A stretch of DNA of 64,000 nt from Arthrobacter sp. UKPF54-2 (GCF_007858535.1 NZ_CP040174.1:1302001-1366000), one strand, 5' to 3'. Positions 19,569 to 28,528 are shown, counted from the first letter of the stretch. Numbers and translations: made by a program. Notes: generated by a model not told the origin, from the sequence alone.

Positions 19569-20716
19569 TGAAGGCTGTTCATTTCGGAGCCGGAAACATC
19601 GGCCGCGGGTTTGTCGGGCTGCTGCTGCACGAGGCCGGGTATGAGGTGGTGTTCGCGGACGTCGCGGACGCCCTCATCACCGCGCTCGCCGCGGCGGACA
19701 GCTACCAGGTGCACGAGGTGGGGGACACCCCCGCCGTGCGCACCGTGGACAACTTCCGTGCGCTGAACTCCGGCACGCAGGAAGCCGACGTCGTCGCGGA
19801 GATCGCGACGGCGGACATCGTCACCACCGCCGTGGGGCCGCACATCCTGAAGTTCGTGGCGCCCGTGATCGCCAAGGGGATCGCGGCCCGGGCGGCGGGG
19901 TTGGCGCCGCTGCAGGTGATGGCGTGTGAGAACGCCATCAACGCGACCGACATCCTGAAGTCCGAAATCGCCGCGCAGTGGGATCCGGCGGCCGGTTCCC
20001 TGGAGGACGTGGCCGTGTTCGCCAACACGGCCGTGGACCGGATCGTGCCCAACCAGGAGGCGGGGCAGGGCCTGGACGTCACGGTGGAGACGTTCTACGA
20101 GTGGGTGATCGACAGGACCCCGTTCGCGGGCAAGGAGCCGGTCATTCCGGGGGCGACCTTCGTGGACGACCTGGCGCCGTACATTGAGCGGAAGCTCTTC
20201 ACCGTGAACACCGGGCACGCCGCCGCGGCGTACTTCGGGTTCGAGGCCGGGCTGGGCAAGATCTCCGAGGCGATGGCAGACCAGGACGTCGCCGCGGACG
20301 TGCGCGCCGTGCTCGACGAGACCAAGGAGCTCCTGGTGGCCAAGCACGGCTTCAACCGCGAGGAGCAGGAAGCCTACGTGCAGAAGATCCTCGGCCGCTT
20401 CTCCAACCCGCACCTCCCGGACACCGTGAACCGGGTGGGGCGGGCACCGCTGCGGAAGCTCAGCCGGCACGAGCGCTTCATCGGCCCCGCCGCGGAACTG
20501 GCCGAGCGCGGAATCGTCCCCGAGGCGCTGCTCGGTGCGATCGCCGCCGCGCTGCGCTTCAACGACCCCGCCGACGCGGAGGCTGTGGAGCTGGCCCAGC
20601 TCCTCAACTCCTCCACCCCGGAGGAAGCCACCACACGGATCACCGGCCTGGACGCGCAGCACCCGCTGTTCCCGGCCGTCCGTGCCCTCGTCGAGGAGGC
20701 CAAGGCCGCCGTCTAG
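19568..20716 (+). CDS. mtlD: Mannitol-1-phosphate 5-dehydrogenase
   Basis: A 382-residue polyol-specific long-chain dehydrogenase oxidising mannitol 1-phosphate to fructose 6-phosphate with NAD. Visible are the N-terminal NAD loop [20 protein letters not shown] (residues 4-23), [13 protein letters not shown], and the catalytic-lysine region [20 protein letters not shown] (about residue 208). It starts with GTG overlapping the mtlA stop by one base, so the pair is translationally coupled. Together with mtlA and ptsI this completes mannitol uptake and entry into glycolysis apart from HPr. Confidence 0.96.
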   Translation: MKAVHFGAGNIGRGFVGLLLHEAGYEVVFADVADALITALAAADSYQVHEVGDTPAVRTVDNFRALNSGTQEADVVAEIATADIVTTAVGPHILKFVAPVIAKGIAARAAGLAPLQVMACENAINATDILKSEIAAQWDPAAGSLEDVAVFANTAVDRIVPNQEAGQGLDVTVETFYEWVIDRTPFAGKEPVIPGATFVDDLAPYIERKLFTVNTGHAAAAYFGFEAGLGKISEAMADQDVAADVRAVLDETKELLVAKHGFNREEQEAYVQKILGRFSNPHLPDTVNRVGRAPLRKLSRHERFIGPAAELAERGIVPEALLGAIAAALRFNDPADAEAVELAQLLNSSTPEEATTRITGLDAQHPLFPAVRALVEEAKAAV

Positions 20717-20720
20717 CATC

Positions 20721-20910
20721 GACGCTCCCTCACGTTCGGCGCCGTTGGGGCTGACGCTCCCTCACGTTGGACGGAAGATCGACGGGCCCTCCCTCACATC
20801 ATGTGAGGGAGGGCCCGTCGTTTAAGTCCCGGATCTGAGGGAGGGTCGCTTTCAGACGTCCCGGATCTGCGGGAGGGGCGCTTCCAGACGGGCCGGATCT
20901 GCGGGAGGGT
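20721..20910. repeat. Cluster of 32-base-period repeats around a terminator hairpin
   Basis: GACGCTCCCTCACGTT occurs at 20721-20736 and again at 20753-20768 (spacing 32). On the other side of the central hairpin, CCGGATCTG followed by a GAGGGAGGG-like block occurs at 20829, 20861 and 20893, again exactly 32 apart. The GAGGGAG blocks on the right are reverse complements of the CTCCCTC blocks on the left, so the array is symmetrical around 20800. The same GACGCTCCCTCA core appears at 10317 and 10350. It looks like an intergenic REP/BIME-type repeat family. Confidence 0.75.
20780..20820. terminator. Perfect bidirectional hairpin between mtlD and cycA
   Basis: CGACGGGCCCTCCCTCACAT (20780-20799) and its exact complement (20801-20820) flank a single base; in practice the loop is a few bases. 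TTTAA follows on the plus strand. It should end mtlAD transcription and, on the other strand, cycA transcription. Confidence 0.88.
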
Positions 20911-22373
20911 CAGACGCGGGCGGCGGCGGTTTCGGCGTCGGACATGGCCTTCCATTCGGCCACCCGGGCCTGATGCAGCGGCGAGCGGCGGACGACGGCG
21001 AACGCCGCGGCCAGGACCGCGAACCAGACCGGCGTGACCAGGAGTGCCACCAGGGTGTCCGGCTGCGTGGTCAGGGCCCAGATGAGGAACGCGAAGAACG
21101 CGAACACGACCCAGACCATCGGGACGCCGCCGGGCATCTTGAACGTCGAGGCCGCGTGCAGCGCCGGCCGCCGCTTCCGGAACACGAGGTAGCTGGCCAG
21201 GATGATGCTCCAGACGAACATAAAGCAGACCGCGGAGACGGTGGTGACCATGTCGAACGCCACGCCCACGTCCTTGCCCGCGTAGAGCAGGGCGACGCCG
21301 GCAAGCAGCAGCACGCAGGACAGGAACAGGGCGTTCTGCGGGACCTTGCGGCTGGAGAGGCGGCCGAAGAGCTTGGGGGCGTCGCCGTCGTTGGCCAGGC
21401 CGTAGACCATCCGGGAGGTGGAGTAAATGCCGGAATTTGCCGAGGACATGGCGGAGGTCAGGACCACGAGATTCACCACGGTGGCGGCCATGCCGAGGCC
21501 CGCGAGGGAGAACATGGCGATGAACGGGCTCTGGCCGGCCTTGAAACCGGTCCACGGGGTCACCGACATCAAGATGATGAGGGCGCCTACGTAGAAGAGC
21601 ATAACGCGCAGCGGGATGGCGTTGATGGCCCGCGGCAGGTTGTGCTCCGGGTTCTTGGTCTCGGCCGCAGCGGTTCCCACGAGCTCGATGCCCACGAACG
21701 CGAAGACGGCAATCTGGAAGCCGGCCACGAAGCCCATGAATTCCTTGGGGAACAGGCCGCCGTGGCTCCACAGGTTGCTGAAGCTGGCGGCGCCGGCGTG
21801 GGACTGGAAGCCGGTGAAGATCATGACCAGGCCCACCGCGATCAGCGCCACGATGGCCACGATCTTGATCAGCGCGAACCAAAATTCCGTCTCGCCGAAG
21901 GCCTTGACGGTGGGAAGGTTCAGCAGCAGCAGGATGATGATGGTCGCGATGCCCGGGACCCACAGTTGGATGCCCGGCCAGAGCTGTTCGGCGTAGCCCG
22001 CGATCGCAATCACGTCGGCCACGCCCGTGACCACCCAGCAGAACCAGTATGTCCAGCCGGTGAAGAAGCCCGCCCACGGGCCCAGCAGGTCGCCGGCGAA
22101 GTCGCTGAAGGACTTGTAGCTCAGGTTGGAGAGCAGCAGCTGGCCCATGGCGCGCATGACGAAGAAGAGCATAAAGCCGATGATCATATACACGAAGATC
22201 ACGGAGGGGCCGGCGACGGAGATGGTCTTGCCGGAGCCCATAAAGAGGCCCGTGCCGATGGCGCCGCCAATGGCCAGCAGCTGGATGTGCCGGTTGCTCA
22301 ACGAGCGTGCAAGGTGGGGCTCGGTGTCCCGGCTGGAGGCAGTTCGCTGCTCCGCGGTTGTCTGTTGGGGCAT
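20910..22373 (-). CDS. cycA: Amino acid permease, D-serine/D-alanine/glycine transporter type
   Basis: 487 residues with about 12 hydrophobic segments, amino acid-polyamine-organocation superfamily. Long stretches match E. coli CycA as I remember it: NRHIQLLAIGGAIGTGLFMG, FFVMRAMGQLLLSNL, YKSFSDFAGDLLGPWAGFFT, GWTYWFCWVVTG, and FAFVGIELVGTAAAETKNPE. That supports proton-driven uptake of D-serine, D-alanine and glycine, though relatives also carry other neutral amino acids. The start is the ATG at 22373; earlier in-frame codons run into the promoter. It stands alone. Confidence 0.88.
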   Translation of the reverse strand: MPQQTTAEQRTASSRDTEPHLARSLSNRHIQLLAIGGAIGTGLFMGSGKTISVAGPSVIFVYMIIGFMLFFVMRAMGQLLLSNLSYKSFSDFAGDLLGPWAGFFTGWTYWFCWVVTGVADVIAIAGYAEQLWPGIQLWVPGIATIIILLLLNLPTVKAFGETEFWFALIKIVAIVALIAVGLVMIFTGFQSHAGAASFSNLWSHGGLFPKEFMGFVAGFQIAVFAFVGIELVGTAAAETKNPEHNLPRAINAIPLRVMLFYVGALIILMSVTPWTGFKAGQSPFIAMFSLAGLGMAATVVNLVVLTSAMSSANSGIYSTSRMVYGLANDGDAPKLFGRLSSRKVPQNALFLSCVLLLAGVALLYAGKDVGVAFDMVTTVSAVCFMFVWSIILASYLVFRKRRPALHAASTFKMPGGVPMVWVVFAFFAFLIWALTTQPDTLVALLVTPVWFAVLAAAFAVVRRSPLHQARVAEWKAMSDAETAAARV

Positions 22374-22500
22374 GTCAACAATCCTTAGTGTGGTCCGCCG
22401 AAGGTGACGGCGGTTACAAATCAGCCTTTCCAAAGTACAGGCTCCGAAATCGTGGTGCGATATCAACGGTTCCCCGCAGCGTCATGGCAGGCTGGTCGGA

Positions 22501-22716
22501 TGACTTCCACTTCGCCTGGCCAGAACGCACTGCTAACATTCGGCGTCGACGGCGGGACGTTCCGCCTGCGCCGCGCGGTCCGTGCGGACCTGCCGGCCAT
22601 TCTCCGGCTGTTCGCTGGTGCAGCTCAGCACAGACAAATCGCGGACGGCGGCGCACCGCTTTTACGAGCGGCTGGGTTTCGCGGCCAGCCATGAGGGCAT
22701 GAAGCTCCCGCTCTAG
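22501..22716 (+). pseudogene. GNAT acetyltransferase remnant with an internal deletion
   Basis: Two ends of a GNAT N-acetyltransferase are present without the middle. The first 38 codons (ATG 22501) read MTSTSPGQNALLTFGV then FRLRRAVRADLPAILRLF, the normal N-terminal strand and helix. In another frame the DNA then reads LVQLSTDKSRTAAHRFYERL and GFAASHEGMKLPL to a TAG at 22714-22716, the normal GNAT C-terminus. About 90 residues including the acetyl-CoA binding loop are missing and the two parts are out of frame, so it cannot make an active enzyme. The flanking genes are intact. Confidence 0.8.
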
Positions 22717-22737
22717 CTTCCACACCATTCGATTCCA

Positions 22738-22767
22738 TTGACTCTTAGGGTGCCTAACTGTTAGGCT
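22738..22767 (+). promoter_or_regulatory. Promoter and MarR operator for the marR-MFS unit
   Basis: TTGACT (22738-22743) and TAGGCT (22762-22767), 18 bases apart, fit -35 and -10 boxes. GCCTAAC-T-GTTAGGC (22752-22766) is a perfect 7-1-7 palindrome overlapping the -10, and flanking CTTAGG and CCTAAC copies add half-sites. Start of transcription would fall at or next to the ATG at 22776, so the mRNA may be leaderless. Confidence 0.7.
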
Positions 22768-22775
22768 TCCTAACT

Positions 22776-23237
22776 ATGAGTGAAGAACCGCTGCCCGACG
22801 CCGGCCTGCTGGCCCTCGCCGGCGATTTCCGCGAGGCCCTGCGCCATAGCATCTACCTGGTCCGGCGCCTCGACGCCGATGGCGAACTCAGCGCCGCGCA
22901 GCTGAGCACGCTCAAGATGCTGCTCGACGCCGCTGACCAGGGCGGCGTGCGGGTGGGCGAGATTGCCCGCAACCTCGGCGTCAAGGTGCCGAGCGCCACC
23001 GAGCAGATCATCAAGCTCGAACGCGCGGGGTTGGTCCGCCGGGACGCCGATCCGGCCGACTCCCGGGCCGTCCGCGTCAACCTGACCCGCGAGGGCCACG
23101 CCGCCGTCGACTCCGCGAACGAGCGCCGCAACGCCGTGATGGCGGGCATTCTCGGTTCCCTCACTGCGGCCGAGCGGGAGGCCCTCGCGGCCGCCATGCC
23201 GGTAATCGGCCGTATCAACGCCTCCCTGCAGCCCTGA
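22776..23237 (+). CDS. MarR family transcriptional regulator
   Basis: 153 residues with a winged helix: LSTLKMLLDAADQGGVRVGE, then IARNLGVKVPSATEQIIKLE (about residues 45-85) and a wing rich in Arg/Asp (RRDADPADSRAVRVNLT). MarR dimers bind palindromes and release on binding phenolic or other small ligands. A strong palindrome overlaps its own promoter, implying autorepression and co-repression of the downstream MFS transporter 68 bases away. There is no ribosome-binding site before the ATG, consistent with leaderless translation. Confidence 0.9.
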   Translation: MSEEPLPDAGLLALAGDFREALRHSIYLVRRLDADGELSAAQLSTLKMLLDAADQGGVRVGEIARNLGVKVPSATEQIIKLERAGLVRRDADPADSRAVRVNLTREGHAAVDSANERRNAVMAGILGSLTAAEREALAAAMPVIGRINASLQP

Positions 23238-23305
23238 CGGCAGCCCGGGCCCTGCCGGCAACGCACCACAACCACACGAACAACAACACCTGAGGAGCGC
23301 CCTCC

Positions 23306-24532
23306 ATGGACGGCCAGCTCACGGCGCCAGCGCCGGAAGCAACATCAACCCTCGAGGCCGAAAAAGCCTCCCTGCTCAAGCAGCCCAAGGCGGTCTGGGC
23401 CACGGCCCTCGCCGCGGTGTTCGCCTTTATGGGGATCGGGCTGGTGGACCCCATCCTGCCCGCCATCGCCAAGAACCTCGACGCCACCCCCAGCCAGGTG
23501 TCCCTGCTGTTCACCAGCTACTTCCTGGTCACCGCCGTCGCCATGCTGGTCACCGGGTATGTCTCCTCCCGGATCGGCGGCAAACGGACCCTGCTGGCCG
23601 GCCTCGCCATCATCGTGGTGTTCGCCTCGCTGTCCGGCTTCTCCGGCAGCGTAAGCGAGCTGGTCGGCTTCCGCGCCGGCTGGGGGCTCGGCAACGCACT
23701 GTTCGTCGCCACCGCCCTGGCCGTGATCGTCGGCGTCGCGAGCGGCGGCGCCGGGACCGCCATCATCCTCTACGAGGCCGCGCTGGGCCTGGGCATTTCG
23801 CTCGGCCCGCTGCTGGGCGCCCTGCTCGGCGGCTGGCAGTGGCGCGCCCCGTTCTTCGGCACCGCGGTCCTGATGGCCTCGGCCTTCATCGCCCTGATCG
23901 CACTGCTGCCCAGGACCCCGTTGCCGGCGCGCAAGGTACGGCTCCGGGACCCGCTGCTGGCCCTGGGCCACAAGGGCCTGCGGACGACGGCGGCCAGCGG
24001 GCTGTTCTACAACTACGGCTTCTTCACCATCCTGGCGTTCACCCCGTTCATCCTGGGCATGGACGCGTACGGGATCGGCGCCGTGTTCTTCGGCTGGGGC
24101 GTCGCCGTCGCCGTTTTCTCGGTCTTTGTGGCCCCGGTGCTGCAGCGGCGCTTCGGCGCGGTGCGGGCGCTGGCGGGCACCCTGGCGCTGCTGCTCCTGG
24201 ACCTCGTCGGCCTGGGCCTGGCCGCGGGGCACTCGGTGCCCGTCGTCGTCGTCCTCGTGGTGGCCTCCGGCGCGCTGCTGGGGATCAACAACACGATCTA
24301 CACCGAGCTGGCGATGGGCGTCTCGGATTCGCCGCGACCGGTCGCGTCCGCCGGCTACAACTTCGTGCGCTGGATGGGCGGCGCGCTGGCCCCGTTCGCC
24401 GCGGCCCAGCTGGGCGAGCACTTCGGGCCCCAGGTCCCGTTTTTCGCGGCGGCGGTGGCCATGGCGCTGGCGATCGCGGTGGTCCTCGGCGGCCGCCGCT
24501 ACCTTAGCTCTCACGAGCCGCACCTGGTCTAG
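23306..24532 (+). CDS. MFS transporter (drug:H+ antiporter-like, 12 TM)
   Basis: 408 residues with about 12 hydrophobic segments. The first helix AVFAFMGIGLVDPILPAIAK and the loop GYVSSRIGGKRTLLAG (motif A variant) place it among DHA1-type exporters. It is preceded by TGAGGAG and follows the MarR gene as an operon, the classical arrangement of an efflux pump controlled by its own repressor. The exported compound cannot be predicted. The last codons run into a strong terminator shared with the convergent sugar-porter gene. Confidence 0.88.
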   Translation: MDGQLTAPAPEATSTLEAEKASLLKQPKAVWATALAAVFAFMGIGLVDPILPAIAKNLDATPSQVSLLFTSYFLVTAVAMLVTGYVSSRIGGKRTLLAGLAIIVVFASLSGFSGSVSELVGFRAGWGLGNALFVATALAVIVGVASGGAGTAIILYEAALGLGISLGPLLGALLGGWQWRAPFFGTAVLMASAFIALIALLPRTPLPARKVRLRDPLLALGHKGLRTTAASGLFYNYGFFTILAFTPFILGMDAYGIGAVFFGWGVAVAVFSVFVAPVLQRRFGAVRALAGTLALLLLDLVGLGLAAGHSVPVVVVLVVASGALLGINNTIYTELAMGVSDSPRPVASAGYNFVRWMGGALAPFAAAQLGEHFGPQVPFFAAAVAMALAIAVVLGGRRYLSSHEPHLV

Positions 24533-24542
24533 GTTCCCGCAG

Positions 24543-24593
24543 CAACAAAAACTGAGGCCCATGTTCCGCGGAACATGGGCCTCACCTGTTGTT
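24543..24593. terminator. Bidirectional terminator between two convergent MFS genes
   Basis: TGAGGCCCATGTTCC (24553-24567) and GGAACATGGGCCTCA (24570-24584) are perfect complements around GC. An outer CAACA/TGTTG pair (24543-24547 and 24588-24592) frames the stem with A-rich and T-rich flanks, so it can work in both directions. Confidence 0.88.
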
Positions 24594-24606
24594 GGGGCTG
24601 CGGCAG

Positions 24607-26046
24607 CTACTTCTTGGCGGAGCCCTTCGGGACGAAGAGCGTCTCGGCGTGCTCCAGGGCCATGCCGTTGGTCTCCGGCACCTTGAACATCACAAAGAAG
24701 AACGACGCCGCCGCGAACAGGGCGTACATGGCGTACGTCAGTGGCAGCGAGGCCGCCGCCATCATCGGGAAGCTCAGCGTGATGGCGAAGTTCGCGGTCC
24801 ACTGGGCGGCCGCGGCCAGGCCCAGGGCGCGGGCGCGGATGCGGGACGGGAAGATCTCGCCCAGCAGCACCCACACCAGCGGGCCCCAGGAGGCGCCGAA
24901 GCTGATGACGAAGACGTTCGCGGCCACCAGCGCGGCGGGGCCCCAGACGCCGGGCAGGGTGATCGCGTCCCCGGAACCGGTGGCGGAACCGAAGGCGACG
25001 GCCATGGTCGCCAGGGAAACGGCCATGCCGATGGAGCCCGCCAGCATGATGGGGCGGCGGCCGATCCGGTCCACGAGCGCGATCGCCACGAGGGTCACCA
25101 GGATGTTGGTGATTGCGGTGGCCACGGAGATCGTGAGCGAGTCTTTCTCCTGGAACCCCACGGCCTTCCAGAGCGTCGTGGAGTAGTAGAAGATCACGTT
25201 GATGCCGACAAACTGCTGGAGCACGGAGAGGATGATGCCGATCCATACCACGGGCTGCAGGCCCAGCGCCTTGCCGCGCAGCGACCCCTTCTGGCCCGCG
25301 AGCTGGTCCTCTTCAATGGCCTTCTTGATGTCCCGCAGGTGGCGGTCCGTGTCCTCGTCCGGAGCGATGGACTCAAAGACCTTGAGGGCTTCCTCGTCCT
25401 TGCCCTTGAACACCAGGAAACGCGGCGATTCGGGCAGCGTGAAAGCGATCCAGCCGTAGACGACGGCGGGGACGGCGCCGGCGATGAACATCCAGCGCCA
25501 GGCCTCGACGCCGAACCACAGATTCTGGTCGGCGCCGCCGGCGAAGTTGGCGAAGACGGCGTCGGAGAGCAGTGCGGCGAAGATACCGGTGGTGATGGCG
25601 AGCTGCTGCAGTGACGCCAGCCGGCCGCGGACGTGCCGCGGCGAGATCTCGGAGATGTAGGCCGGGGCGATCACGGAGGCCAGGCCGATGCCCAGGCCGC
25701 CGATCAGGCGCCAGAAGATCAGGTGCCAGACGCCGAAGGCGAAGCCGGTGCCGATGGCGCTGACCAGGAACAGCAGGGCGCCGATCTTCATGGCGGGGAT
25801 CCGGCCGTAGCGGTCCGCGACCTTGCCGGCGAGGTAGGCGCCCGCCGCGCAGCCCAGCAGGGCCACGGCGACGGCGAAGCCGGTCACGCCCTCGCTGAGC
25901 GCGAATTCGTCCTTGATGGCGTCGACGGCGCCGTTGACGACCGAGGAATCGAAGCCGAAGAGGAAGCCGCCAACGGCGCCCGCCACGGCCAGCCAGATGA
26001 CCCGTTTGGGGATCTTGGCGACGGTCTGGTCTTGGGTGGTGGTCAT
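24607..26046 (-). CDS. Sugar porter family MFS transporter (xylose/glucose:H+ symporter type)
   Basis: 479 residues, 12 hydrophobic segments. Sugar porter signatures are clear: GGFLFGFDSSVVNGAVDAIK at the N-terminus, DRYGRIPAMK and DRIGRRPIML (the two RxGRR loops), PESPRFLVFKGKDEEAL after TM6, and PETNGMALE near the C-terminus. Such proteins import hexoses or pentoses with protons. The start is the ATG at 26046; a longer frame to 26088 reads upstream sequence that looks non-coding. It is monocistronic and bounded by hairpins, with no sugar kinase nearby to indicate the substrate. Confidence 0.92.
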   Translation of the reverse strand: MTTTQDQTVAKIPKRVIWLAVAGAVGGFLFGFDSSVVNGAVDAIKDEFALSEGVTGFAVAVALLGCAAGAYLAGKVADRYGRIPAMKIGALLFLVSAIGTGFAFGVWHLIFWRLIGGLGIGLASVIAPAYISEISPRHVRGRLASLQQLAITTGIFAALLSDAVFANFAGGADQNLWFGVEAWRWMFIAGAVPAVVYGWIAFTLPESPRFLVFKGKDEEALKVFESIAPDEDTDRHLRDIKKAIEEDQLAGQKGSLRGKALGLQPVVWIGIILSVLQQFVGINVIFYYSTTLWKAVGFQEKDSLTISVATAITNILVTLVAIALVDRIGRRPIMLAGSIGMAVSLATMAVAFGSATGSGDAITLPGVWGPAALVAANVFVISFGASWGPLVWVLLGEIFPSRIRARALGLAAAAQWTANFAITLSFPMMAAASLPLTYAMYALFAAASFFFVMFKVPETNGMALEHAETLFVPKGSAKK

Positions 26047-26176
26047 GTGGCTCCCTCGGCAATTCGTGGTCCACGGCTCGCGCCGCAACTACCCAGTCTT
26101 ACACCGGCGCCGCTGCGGTGCCTGTCACAGGAACGAAAAATGAGAGCAAGCTTACAGTTCCGGCCCGGGCGGCAAA

Positions 26177-26217
26177 CGCCAACGGCAGGCAGTCCAAAAG
26201 ACTGCCTGCCGTTGGCG
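26177..26217 (-). terminator. Terminator of the DHA2-type MFS gene
   Basis: CGCCAACGGCAGGCAGTC (26177-26194) and its exact complement (26200-26217) form an 18-bp stem with loop CAAAA. It lies 15 bases beyond the stop of the leftward gene. Confidence 0.88.
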
Positions 26218-26232
26218 TAGGGCCTGGGTCTT

Positions 26233-27885
26233 CTAGTGCGCCGGGACGGACTCCTTTGCGGCGGCCTTCGGGTCGGTGAGCTTCTTGTTCGGCAGCGCGA
26301 AGCTGATCAGGAAGGCGACGCCGGTGAGCACCGCCGCGGTGAGCATCACGGCGTCGATCGACTGGGCGAAGCCCTCGGTGATCGGCCGGGTCAGCGCCGC
26401 GTTGGCGGTGTGCAGCCAGCTCGTGTCGTTCAGCGAGTCGTTGCTGGCGCCGTTCCTGAAGAACTCGTAGAGCTTGGCGTTGGCGGGGTCCGCGGCCACG
26501 GCCGGGTCCTTAAGCACCTTGAGGTAGTCCGCGTTCTGCACGGCGTCCTTCATCCCGGTGGCGATCTTGTCCGCGGCGAGGCTGAACAGCATCGAGATGA
26601 ACACGGCCGTGCCCACCGCGCCGCCCATGGAGCGGAAGAATGCGGCGGAGGAGGTGCCCACGCCCATGTCCTTGGCCGGGACGGAGACCTGCATGGCGAG
26701 GGTGAGCGGCTGCATGCAGAAGCCCAGGCCGAGGCCGAAGAACACGGCGATCGCGCCGGGCACCCAGAGCGGGGTGTCCACGCCGAGGGAGAGGCCCATC
26801 ACGACGGCGGCAATCGTCAGGACGGCGGTGCCCAGGATCGGGAAGATCCGGTAGGTGCCCGACGCCGAGATGGTCCGGCCCGCGGTGATGGAGCCGGTGA
26901 GGATGCCCACGGTAAACGTGATCATCATCAGGCCCGCCTCGGTGGGGGTCAGGCCCTTGACCAACTGCAGGTACATCGGCAGCATCGCGATGGCGCCGAA
27001 CATGCCGACGCCAATGATGAAGTTCAGCAGGGACGAGAGCCCGAAGGTGACGTTCTGGAACAGCCGGAGCGGGATCAGGGCGTAGTCGCCTGCGCGTTTC
27101 TCGGCGAGCAGGAACGCAATGATGCCGAGCACGCCAAGGCCGTAGCAGAGGAAGGCGCCGGGGGAGGTCCAGCCCCAGGTGCGGCCCTGTTCGGCGACGA
27201 GGAGCAGCGGCACGATCGCCAGCGTGATCGCGGCGGCGCCCCAGTAGTCAATCTTCTGCTTCAGGTGCTTGGCCGGCAGGTGCAGGTACAGAAACACGAC
27301 GGCCAGGGCAGCCAGGCCGATCGGAATGTTGATGAAGAAGACCCAGCGCCACCCGTCGAAGCCCAGGATCGTGGCGGAACCGGCGAAGGCACCGCCGATG
27401 ACGGGCCCCAGCACGGAGGAGATGCCGAAGACGGACATGAAATAGCCCTGGAACTTGGCGCGGTCCTTGAGCGCCACGATGTCCCCGATGATGGTCAGCG
27501 CCAGGGCCAGCAGGCCGCCGGCGCCCATGCCCTGGATGCCGCGGGCAATGGCGAGTTCGGTCATCGAGTGGACGGAGCCGGCGTACAGCGAGCCGGCCAG
27601 GAAGATCAGGATCGCGGCGAGGTAGAGCGGGCGGCGGCCAAAGATGTCGCTGAGCTTGCCGTAGAGCGGTGTGCTGACCGTGGAGGTGATCAGGTACGCC
27701 GTCGTGGCCCAGGCCTGTAGCGAGAGGCCGTCCAGGTCGTTGGCGATGGTGTAGATCGAGGTGGACACGATGGTCTGGTCCAGCGAGGACAGGAACATGC
27801 CGAGCATCAGGCCCACCATGACGGTGATGGTCTGACGGTGGGTCAGGACCTCGCCAGGCAGGCGTGGGGACGGGGTTTTGGACAT
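26233..27885 (-). CDS. MFS drug:H+ antiporter, DHA2 family (14 TM)
   Basis: 550 residues with about 14 hydrophobic segments, the size of EmrB/QacA-type exporters. Motif A appears as YGKLSDIFGRRPLYLAA, the N-terminus as GLMLGMFLSSLDQTIVSTSI, and motif C-like sequence as FGISSVLGPVIGGAFAG. These pumps export lipophilic cations, antibiotics or dyes. The start is the ATG at 27885 with GGAG upstream; a longer frame begins at 27921. No regulator is adjacent on the same side, and the substrate is unknown. Confidence 0.92.
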   Translation of the reverse strand: MSKTPSPRLPGEVLTHRQTITVMVGLMLGMFLSSLDQTIVSTSIYTIANDLDGLSLQAWATTAYLITSTVSTPLYGKLSDIFGRRPLYLAAILIFLAGSLYAGSVHSMTELAIARGIQGMGAGGLLALALTIIGDIVALKDRAKFQGYFMSVFGISSVLGPVIGGAFAGSATILGFDGWRWVFFINIPIGLAALAVVFLYLHLPAKHLKQKIDYWGAAAITLAIVPLLLVAEQGRTWGWTSPGAFLCYGLGVLGIIAFLLAEKRAGDYALIPLRLFQNVTFGLSSLLNFIIGVGMFGAIAMLPMYLQLVKGLTPTEAGLMMITFTVGILTGSITAGRTISASGTYRIFPILGTAVLTIAAVVMGLSLGVDTPLWVPGAIAVFFGLGLGFCMQPLTLAMQVSVPAKDMGVGTSSAAFFRSMGGAVGTAVFISMLFSLAADKIATGMKDAVQNADYLKVLKDPAVAADPANAKLYEFFRNGASNDSLNDTSWLHTANAALTRPITEGFAQSIDAVMLTAAVLTGVAFLISFALPNKKLTDPKAAAKESVPAH

Positions 27886-28033
27886 AACTGCTCCAGGAGG
27901 AAGTTTGTGGGGGTCAAGCATGATGGTTGCTTTCAGTAACTATCTTACCGGCTGCTTTGTTCCCGGCTGCACCCTCTTCCGCGTGGCCGCCCGCGTTCCG
28001 GCCCCCGCCGCCGCCGGCCAGCGGGGGAGCCGC

Positions 28034-28528
28034 TCAGCGTTCGAGCAGAATCCCGTCCGGGTCGCACCAGATCCGCTGGCCCGGCCGGACGGCGACGCCG
28101 TCGATGTCCAGCTCAACGTCCGTCTCGCCGGCCCCGTCCTTGGCGCTCTTGCGCGGGTTGCTGCCGAGTGCCTTAACCCCGAGCGGCAGTCCGGCGATCG
28201 CCACCCGGTCCCGGATGGCGCCGTTGAGCACGACGCCGGCCCAGCCGTTCTCCACCGCGCTCGCCGCGATCATGTCCCCCATCAGCGCTGTGCGGAGCGA
28301 GCCGCCGCCGTCGACCACCAGCACCGCGCCGTTGCCCGGTGTGCCGAGCATGGTCTTGACCAAGGCGTTGTCCTCCCGGCAGCGGATGGTCCGGACGGGA
28401 CCGCTGAAGTGGGTGAGGCCGCCGAGCGACTGGAACTGCAGGGCAATGGAGTCCAGCTCCTCGCCCCGCTCGTCGAACAGGTCGGCGGTGTTGATCTGGT
28501 TCGCGGGGTTCACGGGGGAGTCGGGCAC
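28034..28528 (-). CDS. RraA-like protein (RNase E inhibitor fold / HMG-type aldolase family)
   Basis: 164 residues. The family core is clear: NTADLFDERGEELDSIALQF, GNGAVLVVDGGGSLRTALMG and DMIAASAVENGWAGVVLNGA, followed by IRDRVAIAGLPLGVKALG. The GD...D and R residues of the metal-dependent aldolase site (RDRVAI) are partly retained. In enterobacteria RraA inhibits RNase E; in actinobacteria the enzyme activity (4-hydroxy-4-methyl-2-oxoglutarate or oxaloacetate cleavage) is as likely. GTG start at 28528 with AGGAG upstream. It is divergent from an MFS gene. Confidence 0.88.
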   Translation of the reverse strand: MPDSPVNPANQINTADLFDERGEELDSIALQFQSLGGLTHFSGPVRTIRCREDNALVKTMLGTPGNGAVLVVDGGGSLRTALMGDMIAASAVENGWAGVVLNGAIRDRVAIAGLPLGVKALGSNPRKSAKDGAGETDVELDIDGVAVRPGQRIWCDPDGILLER

